From NCBI GenBank assembly GCA_012295275.1, contig CM022672.1, positions 20,680,894 to 20,744,893 on the forward strand: DNA of 64,000 nt, given 5' to 3'. The translations under genes were made by a program, and so were the position numbers. This stretch comes from Chrysomallon squamiferum. Taxonomy: Eukaryota; Mollusca; Gastropoda; Neomphalida; Peltospiridae. Shown here piece by piece: positions 23,420 through 38,068 of the stretch; the stretch's first letter is position 1; every line of letters begins with the position of its first letter. The notes under the pieces are model-generated. The model saw nothing but the letters and a program-made list of their open reading frames with translations. It had not been told where the DNA came from and did no database searches.

Positions 23420-24246
23420 TTTGATTCAAATGGGTATTTGCCATGCACGTTTTTTGTAAATTTGACTTTCTGCAGAGCATTTGGAGGTGAATCATCAAAG
23501 TGAACTTTGATTTTATCTGTTTTACTTCTACCAGTGATGTCTGTAGCTCGGACCCAGATGGTCACAGTGTCACCTCGGCTTGGATTGTTTGGGGTCACAG
23601 TTGTGCTAAGTGTTGATGCACTGAGAGACTGCCATCCTGTGGTTGGTTCTTGTTGACCGAGACCTCCAGCACTGTCTTTAGCATGTGCTTTCTCAAACTT
23701 GACAATGCCACGACTGTTAGGTATTTCACGAATAGTTCTTTCACCATAGTTATCATCTTGCTTAATGTTCTTCAAACCACCTTCCAGCTGTGGTGGATAC
23801 GCTTTCACTTCATTCAGAAGTTTGTTCTCTTCATGAAACTTGTTTACAAAATGGTCTTTCCAGCTCACCACTAGTGGACTGCTAATATTAGATGTCCATA
23901 CATCTTTATCGAATCCTGATGCTGAATCTACCTGCAGTCCTTTGGAACCCAGTGTGATTTTTGATGATGGATCATACAGACAAAGACGTCTGATAAAGAC
24001 AGAGTTGTTTGCTTTGTCGGATGCTTCTAGAATAAATGAGTACATGCCAGGTTCAGAGGGTTGATAAGAAGAGACTGTGCTACTGAGATTTTCTTGCAAA
24101 ACTTCTGTTATTTGAAGAGGTCGCAGTGGATACTGTTCATGCAGTCTGCCACTAATGTCAGGCTTCAGTTTGAAAACTTCCCAAGCATAGCGGAACATTC
24201 CTGACAGAGTATCTGTCCATCCATTCCAGTTCAAAACAATTGGATT
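23420..24246 (-). CDS. copy A exon 9: large ectodomain exon
   Basis: A single 827-base exon encoding about 275 residues without cysteine-rich repeats. It starts NPIVLNWNGWTDTLSGMFRY and includes SEPGMYSFILEASD and DTVTIWVRATDITGRSKTDK. The alternating hydrophobic pattern suggests two or three beta-sandwich modules. I do not recognise a named family. Coding constraint is clear: the frame is open throughout in both copies, which differ at roughly 5% of residues. Confidence 0.8.
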
Positions 24247-25567
24247 CTATAAGAAAATCATTCTGATTATACATGTATTATGAAAATCTGGCAAATATAC
24301 ACAAAATACTGAAAGAGATTTAAATCCTTATTTGTTTACTACACAAGAAATGTTTTACTGTAAAAAATAATTGACTATACTGAGTACTTGACGGGTTGTT
24401 TATATGGGTCTTTTTAAAACAGAAAATAATAAAAGATTGTATGATCATTGAAAATGTTGAGAACAAAATTACATATACATACAATTACACATACACATAT
24501 ACACAGACATACAAAAGTCCACATGAAATAATTATGAAAGAAAACTGAAATTTTTATAAACATAGTAAAAATGAATAACTTACATTTTTGACATGGATAT
24601 CGTTGTCTACACTAAATATATCTTTGCTGCAATGTGGATTAGTTAACTTGCAATGTTTAGGTTTTTCTGTGTCAAATCTGTACTCAACAGCCTTTTCAGT
24701 CCAGTGTCCTTTAAAATCATGTGTAGCATAATGGATATATGGACGATCTGAATATCCTACTTCACGATAACCACCACTTTTTGTTCTGAAAGTCACTGTC
24801 AGTCTGCAAATAGAAATATAATTCAATCAAATGTAATGTGAATCATTGAAACAAAGAGTAATTTAAAGAGAAAACGTACAGCCAATGAATACAGATGATG
24901 ATGATTATGAATATGACAATGGTTTGATGATAATGATGATTAACACAACAAAGAGAATCAAAAAGAGAATTAGTTAAATAGATAATATTATTATTTATCT
25001 TTTTCACCTGTCTCCATTTTCTAGTAAAAAAAGACGGAAGTTATATACTTTTCCTTTTCTTCTGAGCACATAGAAATATAGAAACGTTTATTTTATTTTT
25101 TAATTAATTTAATTTCTTACCTGTCACCGTTTTCTAACTGCCTGTCAAAGTTTGGTAAGCTGATAGTACAGTTGACTACATCTGGGGCTGGTGACCTGGG
25201 ACCAATATTCAGAGATGTAAAAGTCCGGTTACACACAATTGTTTCGTTCTTGCTGATATATTTTTTGGTTGGATCTGAAATAATAATTATATGGAAATTA
25301 TGAGTATACATGAAACAATTATTGAGATAATTAAAAAAAAAAAAAAAACAAAAAAAAACACAAAAAACAACTACAGACTTAATTTTTGCCTCTACATTCA
25401 CAATTCCTCTGTATTGTTCCTATATCTTTCCTAAAAAAAATCCTCTTTATAATTCTTAAAACTGACTTCCTACTCTATAACATTTATTTTTATTTATTTT
25501 TGTGAGATTGCTTATATGATGAAAATAATAAAAATAATTCCCAAATTAATCATTAAGTCTTTTATTA

Positions 25568-25630
25568 TAATAATAATAATAATAATAATAATAATTATTA
25601 TTATTATTATTACTACTATTAGTAGTAGTT

Positions 25631-25661
<31 letters not shown>

Positions 25662-25690
25662 AAGTAGTAGTACTAATAGTAGTAGTAGAA
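25568..25690. repeat. (TAA)n then (GTA)n microsatellites, intron 6 of copy A
   Basis: A TAA/ATT run followed by a GTA triplet run. The copy B homologue is at 54895-55012. Confidence 0.9.
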
Positions 25691-26092
25691 GCATTAGTAT
25701 TAGTATTACTGTTCTCATTACAATACTACATTACCATTATCATTATTATTGAGTTAACATTCTATCAAAGGGTTATACCTAGAAAAGATTCCTTAATTAA
25801 CAGGATATTCACTTCAGCATGTGTTATGCCAAACTCTGCCTTTCTTATCCAAGTGGGTTTAACAGGTGGATCTTCTCCAAGGTACTGACTGACTGCTGTG
25901 ATGTTGATCCAATTAAACAGAAACTGATTTGTCCACAAGAAATCTGTTTCTTTCTTATTGGTGGAATCCACAGTCAAGGCATATTTCTCCATTGGATTAG
26001 CAATTCCTCTCATCCAGAATGACATTCGTGCCTGGATGGCATTGATGGAAGGTGTCAGTTTAGAATCCACTATAACAACAACAACAACAACA

Positions 26093-26100
26093 ACAACAAC

Positions 26101-26149
<49 letters not shown>

Positions 26150-26150
26150 G
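26093..26150. repeat. (CAA)n/(TAA)n microsatellite, intron 5 of copy A
   Basis: ACA triplets merging into ATA triplets, starting about 10 bases upstream of the exon 6 acceptor. Confidence 0.9.
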
Positions 26151-26576
26151 TGATAGAAAGAGTAATAATACTAGTAATAATAATAATCATAACAACAATA
26201 GCTATAGTAATATAATATTAACAACAACAATAAAATTAATGATAATCATTATGATTATGATGATGATGATGATAATAATGTTAATACGAGGGAAATGGAA
26301 TTATTTTAATGTATCAGAAAATACATTATATAATAGATAAAGGAGATAATATACTTACTTTTAGGAGAGACAGTATGATTTTAATCTCACAGAAAATAAA
26401 TAAATTACATAATAAATAAATAAATAATTAAATAAATAGATAGATCAATAAATAAATGAGATACTATTCTTGTAAGAGAGAGTATGATTTTAATGTCTCG
26501 GAAAATAAATAAATTATATAATAAGTAAACAAATAAATAAATAATAAATAGATAAATAAATGTGATACTATACTTG

Positions 26577-26579
<3 letters not shown>

Positions 26580-26632
<53 letters not shown>
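26580..26632. repeat. (GA)n microsatellite in intron 5 of copy A
   Basis: An AG run within a stretch of three or four diverged tandem segments (about 26330-26890), each holding an AAATAAATAAATTA-like run and a GTAAGAGAGAG-like motif. Confidence 0.9.
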
Positions 26633-26635
<3 letters not shown>

Positions 26636-26909
26636 AATCTCTCAGGAAATAAATAAATTACATAACAAATAAATAAATAATAAATAGATAAATGTGATAC
26701 TATACTTGTAAGAGAGAGAGAGACACACACAGAGTATGAGTTTAATCTCTTAGAAAATAAATAAGTAAATAAATAAATAAATATTTGAGATACTGTACTT
26801 GTTTGTAATCGAGAGAGAGAGAGGGGGGGGGAGAGTGAGAGAAAAAGAGAATGATTTTAATAGAAAGAGAGATAGATAGAAAAATAAATAACTGAAATAC
26901 TATACTTAC

Positions 26910-27147
26910 TTGTAAGGCATTTTGATCCACTGAATCCATCCTGACAGGCACAAGTAGGCGTTGTAGCACCTGGTTCTCGCTTACAGACACCGGGATAACA
27001 GGCAGCGAGATGTGAACATTTCACTGAAATAAATATATGTGTGTCAATAAATTAATAAATAATACAGAAATGTGGATAATTATTATAAAAATTACATATA
27101 AAAAAATAAATAATTTGGAATTTTTTGTGGGCGAGACAATTAATTTC

Positions 27148-27199
<52 letters not shown>

Positions 27200-27516
27200 G
27201 TTGTTGTTGTTCTTTATTATTATTAATTTAAATATTTATTTATTTTTTAACATTGAAGTTATAGCATTTTGAGTCAGAATTATCAAAATGTTATCTTAGA
27301 AATATTTCTACTATTATTATTATTATTATTATTAATTTTTTACAAAAATATTTTTCAAAAGTCATGTTGTTTCTGTTACACTGTTTACTGCTTTGAGGAG
27401 TAATTCATTAACACTCTTACATCCATCACATCTATCTCCATCTCTGCCAGCAGGACAGCGACAGTGATTTGGTCTATCACAGGTACCTCCATTTCTACAG
27501 TCAGGAAGACAGACAG
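26910..27516 (-). CDS. copy A exons 4-5: two EGF-like modules
   Basis: Exon 4 (27421-27516) has six cysteines with CRNGGTC and HCRCPAGRDGDRC, a classic EGF signature. Exon 5 (26910-27023) has CSHLAACYPGVC and CACQDGFSGSKC. One module per exon is usual for EGF arrays. They differ from copy B at 5 of 31 and 9 of 37 residues. Confidence 0.85.
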
Positions 27517-28076
27517 CTGAAAAAAAGAGAAAACAAAGAGATCCCTGTAAACTAAAAATTAAATTATTTGAATGTTTAACAAATAAAGTATCCCAGCAAT
27601 TTATGAGGCAAGCTTGGGACCAGAGGTGGGTTGGATTTCTGGATTAAATCATTACTGATAAAATGTTGAGTAAAATATAAAATAAACAAGGAAATGAATA
27701 AAAAAGAGTAAACTGAAACATAACTTATTGTCAGAGGATCATCTATATATACTGTCACCTGAACTGGCGTCATGGAAGTTAAAATGCTCCTAATTCAAAT
27801 GTAGCCAATTTCAAATAAAGGTGCTTTTTTATGTTTAATTTCTGTCCAGTTACATGATTAAGAAATAACGAACGAAGATAGCACTGTAAACACATATTGA
27901 GATTCTTGTTGTTGCTATATTTTCATGTATGCTTTCGTAAAATTTACGAATAAAATTTCTTATATGATATAATTTCGTTTATTTCTTTTAATTTGAACAG
28001 AAATACTAACTAATCAGAAGTTCCTATTCAGCTGTGCTTGTTAACGTCAGATTATGTCAGTAAGAAACAAACTTAC

Positions 28077-28334
28077 GAACGGTGCAGCTAGTTGAATCCC
28101 ACCTCGTTCTCTTCCAGCCCATGCAACAGTAAGGTTCATATCTGTACCGTATCGTCCAGGCATATGTAGAGGAACAGCAGCTGAAACAAAACATATAATT
28201 TAGCTAACATAGGTAATGTCTAACAAATCGAAAAATTAGTCTTAAGCATATAATAAAAAAAAATAAATAAAAAAAAAATAATTGTAATTTAGGAATATAA
28301 TCTTCAGATTATAGCTAGTTTATAGATTTTATTT

Positions 28335-28409
<75 letters not shown>

Positions 28410-28612
28410 ATCTCTTTATTTTTTTAAATTATTATATTTTCAGTAAAACTCTCATCCTTAAGAAACAAATTTAATTGCGAATTTACATTTAAAGTTTTTA
28501 GAAACTCTAAAAATAAATAAAAAAAGAAAAGAAAAGTACTTACATAAACCAGAAGCTGAAAGTACATACGCGTACTCGTTCATAATAACGCACTCTTCGA
28601 TGACACACATGT
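28077..28612 (-). CDS. copy A exons 2-3: EMI-like module
   Basis: Exon 2 (28544-28612) and exon 3 (28077-28180) encode a cysteine-rich module. It runs from CHRR through RVCTFSFWF to a CC pair, then YRYEPYCCMGWK and a final SCTV. The CC-G-W pattern near the end and the position directly after the signal peptide fit an EMI domain, as in Draper/MEGF-type proteins. Against copy B, exon 2 differs at 3 of 22 residues and exon 3 at 9 of 34. Confidence 0.7.
28340..28406. repeat. (CT)n microsatellite in intron 2 of copy A
   Basis: A perfect TC run. Copy B has only CTGTCTCTCTCTG at the same place (57780-57791). Confidence 0.95.
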
Positions 28613-29376
28613 CTATAAATAAATAAATACATCAGTGTAATTTTGTGTGTGTAAAAAGGGGCGATCGTACAAAATGCTATAAAACATGTACGTAAATACG
28701 TTAGTGAACGCATAAAGCAAAAACAAATACTACATCACAATTACATATAAATATTTATAATCAAAATCTTAAATAAAGGACACCAAACAGTCTGTTGCTA
28801 TGGGCTGCGAAACGAGCAGCAATGTGAAAAATCGTAAAAAAAAATAGTTTATAAAAGCTGGTTATTATCCAGGTATTTTTTTTATTGATGACTAACTTAA
28901 ACTTTAATGTTCAGGTAAACTGTAATAGGACAATAGAGGGTGTGTTGCATCATGAACTTTATTTCAGTTTATGTTTTACGAATTGACAAACCAGTCTGCA
29001 AATAAATCTTGTTAAACTGAAAAACTATATACATATATAATAAACTGTCATATCGAGTAAAACGATGTTTTTGCCAAAGCCATAATAAAAATTGGGACAC
29101 TATCACAATGGCTAAAAGCATTAAAGTTTAGACAGCTGTTGGAAAAAAAAAAAAAAAAAAAGAAATGAAATAAATTAAAAAAAAAATAATATATCAAAAT
29201 ATTTCTTTTGAATAAATTATTTTCGATAAAAAGAGTTTTCAAGTATATGTCTGTACGTACGACAACTAATTTTATACGTGGTTTATGTAACACGGTCATA
29301 TTATACACACGCCAGGTCTTATTAAACGTACAATAGTTAATTGAAACGTCATTTGCTGTTTCCCAAAACGAAAAAC

Positions 29377-29433
<57 letters not shown>

Positions 29434-30413
29434 AAAAATAAAAAGTAAAAATTGCTATAATCAGATATCTTCTATAATTATCAGATTTAAACGTGTGGTT
29501 ATTGCTGCTGTCATTTGCAGACTACGAACAGTCGCATTTATAGAACGAAAATACCGTATGACGCTTTGTAATATAATGCGAATTGATGGACACGTGACTT
29601 TATCTCCCAATCAAATGCTCGCAGCTAAAAGTTTTTGTTGGTTAAGTAGTAAGTAGTCCAAGGAATAAAATATCCATTTCAATAGTAAAATATTTGTTTT
29701 CTCAGCGAGCTTTCCAGACTACTGGTTTACAAATTAGCGAGCTGTGTAGCCAATATGAGATGTAGAGGTAGTTTAAATCATTGCGAAAAATTATAAAAAA
29801 TAATATAATTTTGTTTGTTTGTTTATCAATTCTATTCTATTTCGACTTGTCACAAGAAAATAGCCCTGTGTGACAGAACTGTCTAAATACCAGATAATTC
29901 AAAAGATTTTGAAACATAAACAGCTGACATGCTTTTGACTTGCCGCTCGCCAAATCATATCTCTATAATTATTTTTTGAAGTCAACGTACTTATTTGTAA
30001 ACTATTTATTTTTAAATACCTGTTGCTTTGAAACTTTTTAAGCCTTATAACATACACAATTTAATAAAATAATTCTCCTTAGAAAGTTATTTATTCTTCA
30101 TTATTGTTAATATGATAATTTTTTGGTGTATATATTTTTAAAAACTTACATGAAACATCAATTTTAATTACATGACAAATAAAAAGATTAGTTCATGACA
30201 ATATGTCTGTTATAAATTCTGTAGCCCCATTATAACATAACTTACGTTATAGGCGCCGAACTAGCTTGATTCGTCCTATTGTATAAAATTCAATTGTTTT
30301 GCTGTCTGTCACAATAAATAAATAAATAAATAAATAACAGCTTACCCCGACCACCCATGAGCTAAAGCTAGAAAGGAGATCAAACACAGAACTGAAAAGA
30401 TTTTCACGTCCAT

Positions 30414-30491
30414 CTTGATTTGATGCTTTCTCTAAAATGAATAAGGCGCTGTGGATCGGGAAGTAAGTTGTTAAAAGGAAAAATCCTTAGC

Positions 30492-30528
<37 letters not shown>

Positions 30529-30973
30529 TGAAAGCAATAATACAAGCTGAAACATACGGGTGTACAAGAAGGAAGTATATTACAGTTGCTTGATATATTT
30601 CTTAAAAGAAACAAGAAGTAAAAAGAGAAGGAAATATTAAGATTTTCAGTTGCAAAGTATGATTAATAATAATAATGATGATGATGATGACGACGATGAT
30701 GATGGTGGTGATCATAATAATAATATTTAGATATCAAAAATTGATATTAGAATACATTATCCTTTAGAGATTAACATAAATTTCATTAACGAAGTCTTTT
30801 TTAAATTACCATATTTTCAATGACCTATATATATGTGTGTGTGTGTGTGGGTGGGTGGGTGTCCGTCTGTCCGTTGTGTGTGCGTGTTTTCGCTTGCGTC
30901 ATGCATTTTTCCTTTGACAGTTTACATCCTGATACAAAGATCGTTATTATTACAGTGCAAACATCAAATCAAG
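30414..30973. promoter_or_regulatory. candidate promoter interval of copy A
   Basis: Sequence between exon 1 of copy A (minus) and the inverted exon-1-like copy (plus), homologous to 2983-3558. It should hold the 5' UTR and core promoter. It includes a 30-base homopolymer A run near 30493-30526 and ATG/GAT triplet repeats near 30676-30700. No specific binding site can be assigned. Confidence 0.35.
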
Positions 30974-31040
30974 ATGGATTAGAAAAAAATGTCACTTCTG
31001 TGTTTGTTATCATTTTGTATCTTTAGCTCATTGGTGAGGG
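30960..31040 (+). pseudogene. inverted decayed copy of receptor exon 1, unit 2
   Basis: The plus strand reads ATG GAT TAG at 30974, then the conserved CACTTCTGTGTTT and TTTAGCTCATTGG stretches, ending at GTGAGG. Upstream, CCTTTGACAG and CATCCTGAT match the sequence upstream of the functional exon 1. It has the same premature stop as unit 1. Confidence 0.75.
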
Positions 31041-33761
31041 TAAAACATTTGATATATATATATAAAAGATAAGTTCTGGTGAACAACAGATAAAAATGCC
31101 TTTGCTGTTGTTTGATAACGTCACTTACAGCTACGTTTAACATATATACCCAGTTGAAAAGTTGAGAGAACCTAGAGTTTCCATGGTTATTCTAATCTGG
31201 AAAGACATGTCAATTAAACTTAATTTTTGTAGAAAGCAAAACATAATTGAATAATGTTGCTTATTAAAAATCAATAGCCGAAAACAAATCGTTGATTACA
31301 TCATATATGCCGTATTCGTAAACCATACATGTGTTCAGAGAAAAGAAGGCTGGAGGAAAAAAAACAAGATAACAGTGTTCCAGAAAGATACCTAGGGATA
31401 TTAAGATGTGATAAAATCACTAATCACTCAGTAGCATTCAGGATCTATATGCGCTGATCACTGCTTGTACCTTATTGTTACCAATGAACCTTTGAACTGT
31501 TTGTTTTTTGGACGTGTTTAGGAAGCAACTCAACAGATATCCCGTATACAAACATGAAATAAATCGACATTAACCCGCATTCGTAATTATACATTCATCT
31601 CACAAACATACAAACGTACACGGATGTGTCTGCCAGTCAACTGAGGACGGTTAAGAGGTCTTAGAGATATTTCGCAACTTTGAAACGATTTCTAACCATC
31701 TGATTCGTGTGCAGTGGTGAAGCATATTTATTATAGCAGATTTCTATCTTCACAAACAGATGCTGTTTCAGGTCTTTTGGAACTTGGTTTTGTACCAATT
31801 TAGTGATACTCAAGCTGTCTTGCATTAGCCCTGCATGACATCCCGCCATTTTTCATTTCGGTTATTCTCATACTGTCTATGCCTTGCCATTTCACAATTT
31901 CAAATGAAGATATAATTATATTTTTTAGTTACGGACAGTGGAAAAACGTCCAACAAAAGATAATTTGTTAATTTGTAGGACCATTTTGATGCATTCTAGG
32001 GAATGTTAGCAGACTGTACACACATTGCAGACTGTAATGTACATGAAGTTAACTTTGCTTGTACCACTAGTTGAATGAATTTTTAATACTTTTTAAAAAC
32101 CAAAACAATAGGTGAGACATGATATCTTTTTGTACTAAGTATAATTATATGTAAGAGCTTACATTGTCCACGTTTATAAACATTTAACTTTCATTTTATA
32201 TGCAGGATCATGTTAGAATAACTTGGCTAAATAGTTATTCACCTCTTACAATTTTCGGTTTTTAATCAGGTGCTTGCTGAACAGGGTAAAACTTTCAATA
32301 CAGAAACATCACATTATGCAAAATGTGCAACTAAAAGGATGTTATTTTTAAATGTCTCTAACTACGCTTGCTTCAAAGTACATTTAAAAAATACATTGGC
32401 AAAAAGTACCTGTACTTAAAAGTATTATTTATTTATGAAATATTTAAAATGTACATTTATCTCAAATATATTATGTGGCACAATTGGTTTGGGGTATTGA
32501 ATTAGATCCGCGTATCCTGTTAAACCAAATACTGAATGAGAATTTTTGTTTTTTGAATGTCAGTGCTATTCCATGCTCTACATATTCCAGTTTTATAAAG
32601 ATGCCGTGTATAGTTTTGCATTGTCATTGTAATGTATTAGCTGCTGAATCAAAGTGAAAAGATCTTTCATGACTAAAGATATATGACTCATGCAGGTACT
32701 ATTGTTATTTTAATGTTCTTCCTTTATTGCAGCCAATAAAATGCTCAACATAATTATTATAGCTCATGTTATTACAAATGAAAATATTCACAAACTTCAC
32801 TCATTAATCGGTTAACATAGTTTCTTAACGCACTGTCAACTTTTAGACCTATACACAGAAGCACTCGCACAGACTAATTAATTAATTGATTACATTTAAT
32901 TATTTTTTTAACTGTCTTTCTGTCTTTTTATTTATTTACTTATTTATTTAATTATATTATTACATGCAGTTACTAAAAAAGATTTATTAAAGCCACAAAA
33001 ACATGTAATGGTTTTTTTATGGAACTAGTTATACAGTTAAGAATTTAAAAAAATAGAAGATATCTACTTGCGTTGAATATGACTTTAATAATATTTAACA
33101 TGTAAAAAAGATAAATATTTTGTTTATTAGTTACATCAATTTAAACCGAAACGAGGAAACTCTATTCACATTTAATGAAGCGAGGTAAACTTTAGTTATT
33201 TTCTTATTAAAATGAGTATGAAACAAGAAACTTGTATTTCTTTTGTTATCTGTATAATATTTTCAAATACATTTATCAGAACTTGTGACAGGTCGGAACT
33301 TCAACAGTTTAAGCCTCAGAACATACACGGTGTAATAAAATAATATAAAAATAATCGCATCCTGATTAAAACAATGTAGCTGGCCTTCATCCAAAATTTG
33401 ACTACTGCTGTTCTGTGATCTGTTCATATCGAATTTAGATTTGCTAAATGTGAGAAGAGACTAGAACAAATACTTTTTTTTTATGACATTCACATTCGAG
33501 CATATATAGGTATATATTTAACACGCAAGAGTGAGTATATAACAGATAAAATGTGCAAAGAAGAAATATTAGAAGAAATGATATTGTTAAAGCATATAGA
33601 GATTGATTTATCATTAATAACGTATTAAAACAAAAAAGTCTGATTTTGAAGAATTGTTTTTTAAAACTAATTTCATCTTATGCTTTCAGTTTTATTATTT
33701 CAGTTATTACATAAATAATAGTATTTGTTACATACATCATCGTTTATAGACGCCTAGTTTT

Positions 33762-33802
<41 letters not shown>

Positions 33803-34769
33803 GATTGATGAAAAAATTATGTCAAATGGAGATACAGGATTAAAGAGAAGAGTAAAGTATAGGCAATTCCAATATTACATAAAGGTATACAAAAATAATT
33901 ATAATACGGTATAAAGTTTAAACAAGGAGCAGCAGGTACTGATTCATTTGAATAACGCCAAAAGATACATATTTAATTTTTTAATATCTTTTCTTTTCTT
34001 CCTCAGGATATAAACATTTTATCGTAATGAAATGTAGAAGTAGGTATTGCGTACATATTTCACAATGCCTTGTCCGTATTCAAAAAAGAAATCTATAAAG
34101 TCGTTGCATTTCAAATGTTCTATAAATAATCCTTGTGAATGGTTTTATTGTACACCAATGATCTTGTCAAAAGATTTCATGCAGTTTGTTTTTTCAATGA
34201 TTCTTGTATTACGGTCAGAAAAATATATATGTATATATTTTCAAATTATTATTCTTTTTTCTATATTTGACATTAATCCAGATCCGTTTCTTGAAATAAA
34301 TAAATAAATAAACACCACACACATACACACACGTACAAATTTAAAGATAAGACACTCATGTATTAAAATAATATTTAATAATAGCAATAAAAGAAAGCCA
34401 ATAAACTAAAATCTGTCATGAATTAATTTCCAGTATCATGTTTATAACTGGCATAACTATAATGAACTTGTTATTATTATTATTTATTTGTTTTATTGTG
34501 TAACAAAGGATGGTAATTAACAAAAATCCACCTAGCTGTTAAGATTAGTAATCTGTTAATCTCAACTTAAGTAGATACTCATATTTAAAATAATCAAGTT
34601 ATCAATAAAGACTGGCGAACACTGAAAGGTAACAAAGGTGGTTTTTTGTGTTTTTTTTTTTTTCACGGATGCTACTGAGATTACCTAGTATTTTTGTACG
34701 GAAGACATTCAGAACTATCTCCCAGTTAGTCAGTTTAAAGAAAAATCAACGAAGTTAATGTAATAATTG

Positions 34770-35225
34770 GTGTCCAGTGTTCAGTTGGCGGGCCGGACTA
34801 AAATCCTTGGCTAGCCGGATTAAAATCCATCGCGGGTCAAGTGTTGCCGAGCCCGGGCTTAGAGAACTGTGAACAGTTCAACCCCAAGGCGCAGGCGGGT
34901 TACAATAATAAACCTAGAGAAGTGCGAGAGAAACGAGTCGAACGAGTTATTTGAGAAGATTTAGCGGCCTCTATTAATGTTACCAGAGATTTCGCTGCCC
35001 AGTAACAATTAACATTTGCATTCTTATCTAAAACGTTAAACATTTATTTATTCATTCATTACTTAGGTACGCATGGATAATTTCGCAGTACGCTAAATTC
35101 ATCAGGTATCTTGTTTTCTACTTAAGTACCCTGCCACGGTCCACTTCCGTCTTCTTACCAGTTCAGTCACATCTCTGATCTTTGTTTTATCTCTAACCCA
35201 GATCTGTGTTTTTCGGTCTCGATAT
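34770..35225. repeat. GC-richer element, unit 2 copy
   Basis: A near-identical copy of 6700-7130, with an extra internal segment near 34800 that duplicates a CCGGA(C/T)TAAAATCC motif, and with an in-frame stop relative to the unit 1 frame. Non-coding by this comparison. Confidence 0.5.
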
Positions 35226-35513
35226 GTGATGATTAACAGACTGATTTTCATCTTTGTTTGTTCGGCTGCTGCTTTGTTCTTTTCAGTTTTACTTAGTGAA
35301 TATGTAGAAATTTCTTTTCAGAATGTTGATCTTTTTACAAACCGACTCAATATTAAGTGACTAAATGTGGCTTTAAACAATTTTAGATATTGTATCAGCC
35401 ATACATTAAACTGTATGTTGTATATGGATAGGCCTATTATTAAGGAAATTATTTGTTTAAAATATCTAGACATAAAGATCAAGCTTTGAAACATATAATA
35501 ATAATAATAATAA

Positions 35514-35515
<2 letters not shown>

Positions 35516-35544
<29 letters not shown>

Positions 35545-35595
35545 AAGAAGAAGAAGAAGAAGAAGAAGAAGAAGAAGAAGAGTGAAGAAGAAGAA
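35516..35595. repeat. (GAA)n microsatellite
   Basis: A long AAG triplet run, preceded by AAT triplets. The homologue of 8474-8526. Confidence 0.95.
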
Positions 35596-36639
35596 ATATA
35601 ATTAATAAACAAACAAACAGACAAACAAAATTAAATCATTACTTATAACTTATTACAATGATTTTGACTACTCTGCACCTCATATAGGCTGCACAGCTCG
35701 CTAATTCGTAAACCAGTAGTCTGGAAAGCCCGTTTTGGGGAACAGCAAATGGCGTTTCGATTAACTTCAGTACGTTTAATATGACCTGTCATGCATATAA
35801 TAATATTAAGACCGCGGTACATATAATATAACTACTATATAAAATAGTTTCGTACTTACAACATAACCGCCGTACATATGATGTGACCTATGGTAATATT
35901 ATATTCCGTAAAACACTGTAACTATTATATACTTCAAAATAATTTGTCATAAATAATAAATGAAAATTCCATTTCATCATATTATATGATCGTACTTTTT
36001 TTTACTACTTACTTATCCAGCAGCTCTCAGAAATTAAATTTATTTACTTAATATTCTTTACTTAATATGTTGGAATTCTGACATTAGCAATTCTAATAGA
36101 GTCCTGTTGATCTGACTTTTTTCTTTTTGATTTAACAATTAAAACATCCTCTTACTCAATATGACTATTTATAATACATACATACAGTTTATCAATTTAA
36201 CAAACTGGTTCGTCAACTTGTAAATCATAAACTGAAATAAACTGCAAGTTGCAACACACCCTCTATTGTCCTTTTACAGCTGAGATGAACAGAGCCTAGA
36301 AAACAGCTTTCTCTAAACTACGTCATCTTTTGTTATTAAAGTTAAGTTAAATCTGGAGTACACTCATCCAGTGAAATATAACACAGATATCTTTTAAAAG
36401 CTACCATGTTATATCACGATTCGTCACATCACTGGTACACAAGTTTTGTCTTATCTCCTTGTTTTCTCTTTTCTTTCATTGCCTTAATGATGTCCTTTCT
36501 TTCGTCGTTATAGTAATAGTTGGTGCCTTTTAACATGCAGTATATACAAACTGGTTTGTCAACTTGTAAAATATAAACTGAAATAAACTGCAAGATGCAG
36601 CTCACCCTCTGTTGTCCTTTAACAGTTAAATCTCTCATA

Positions 36640-36878
36640 TGAAATGACATAAATTAAAAAAAAAATCCCACCAAATGTAGATACTAAATTTGTAGTTTAT
36701 AGTTTAAATAATTAAAAATAATAATTAAGAGGATTAAATTTTAAAAAATAATCGAGTTTGATGCTAGGAGAAGTAGCAGTCCAGTCATTAAAATAAAAAT
36801 ATTTTTTTTAAATATTATTATTATTATTATCATTATTATATATCCATCTATCTATCTATCTCAAAAAAATTATGAGAG

Positions 36879-36936
<58 letters not shown>

Positions 36937-38017
36937 TCATACTGGATTCTTGATAATTTAATGTTTAAAAATGAAGATATCTTAAATCTAAACCATATTA
37001 TCACTGACAAAAAAAAGTAATATAAATAAATAAGACAAAATAATAAAAAAAGAGAAATAAAAAAAAATATATTAATAAAATAATAATAATAAAAATAATA
37101 ATAACTAAAAAATACAATAACTCTTTGTTTATATTAATGTAAAAAAAATCAAAAATATTAAAAAATCAAATAAATAATAAAGGCCCACAAAAAGCTCCTA
37201 ACACCACCATCACCAACAACAACAACAAAAAATAACAACCCCCCCAAAACAATAAACAAATACCAACCAACCAAAAAAAAAACACAACAAAAAACAAAAA
37301 CAAAACAAACAACAAAAAAAAGTAACAGTAGTAAAAACGAAAATTTCATTTCTTGAAAACCATTTTTAACTCGTCAAATTATATCTGCGTCATTTAAATA
37401 TCTAAAAAAATTAAAATAAAGAAATTAAGTTTATATTACATTATCTTTTACTTATAAACAATGTCTGTAACAAAATGAAGCATAATGATGATGATGATGA
37501 TGAAGGTAATGATGATAATAATAATAATAGTAATAATAATAATAATGATATTCAGGAGATGAAAGAGTGACTTACTGATGTAATTCCAGAGTCTACTTTT
37601 AAGGAAAATTTTACATATGAACCTTCCCATAAACTTGTGTACACTTGATATTCCGGGAAGTAAGAAATTTGAAACAGCGGGAATAACTATTTGATGAATG
37701 CAGATTTTAAAGTATTCACATACAATATGATTTTTCGTTTTACTGATACTGTAACTAATAAAAATGTCATTTGAAAATAAAATTGAACATTGTTGAAAAA
37801 CTCTTTAATAGCTAATTCTCTCCATTGACTCACAATCAGTTCACTGTTTCTTAACGTTTAATTCATATTATGCAGATCTGATGACGAATATAATTAAAAC
37901 ACATACAATTATGAATTAATTCCATACTGACTTCACTGGCAAAAAAGTAATAATATAACATTTTGTACATATAATAGACTGAACATAATCGATTTCTCAC
38001 CACCTGTAATAGTCTTT

Positions 38018-38068
<51 letters not shown>

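Larger units (their letters stand above)
28914..36330. repeat. foldback block of unit 2 (large imperfect inverted repeat)
   Basis: The left arm (about 28914-30660) contains exon 1 of copy A. The right arm (about 35640-36330) is its reverse complement for the outer part: the GGGTGTGTTGCATCATGAAC motif near 28930 pairs with TTGCAACACACCC near 36249, and the GCTCGCTAATTCGTAAACC run near 35695 pairs with 29727-29745. A second partial copy of the right terminus occurs at 36535-36640. The middle includes a plus-strand exon-1-like copy, the spacer and the GC-richer element. Confidence 0.75.

Noticed and set aside
23650-24064. Plus-strand frames opposite exon 9 (and 52934-53315, 25819-26022, 55134-55337)
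   Set aside because: These are antisense shadows of long minus-strand coding exons, which have clear phases and domain-like content.
30820-31026. 68-codon plus-strand frame across a GT repeat and the inverted exon 1 copy
   Set aside because: It joins a microsatellite translation to the decayed exon 1 in a different frame, and it is not preserved in units 1 or 3.
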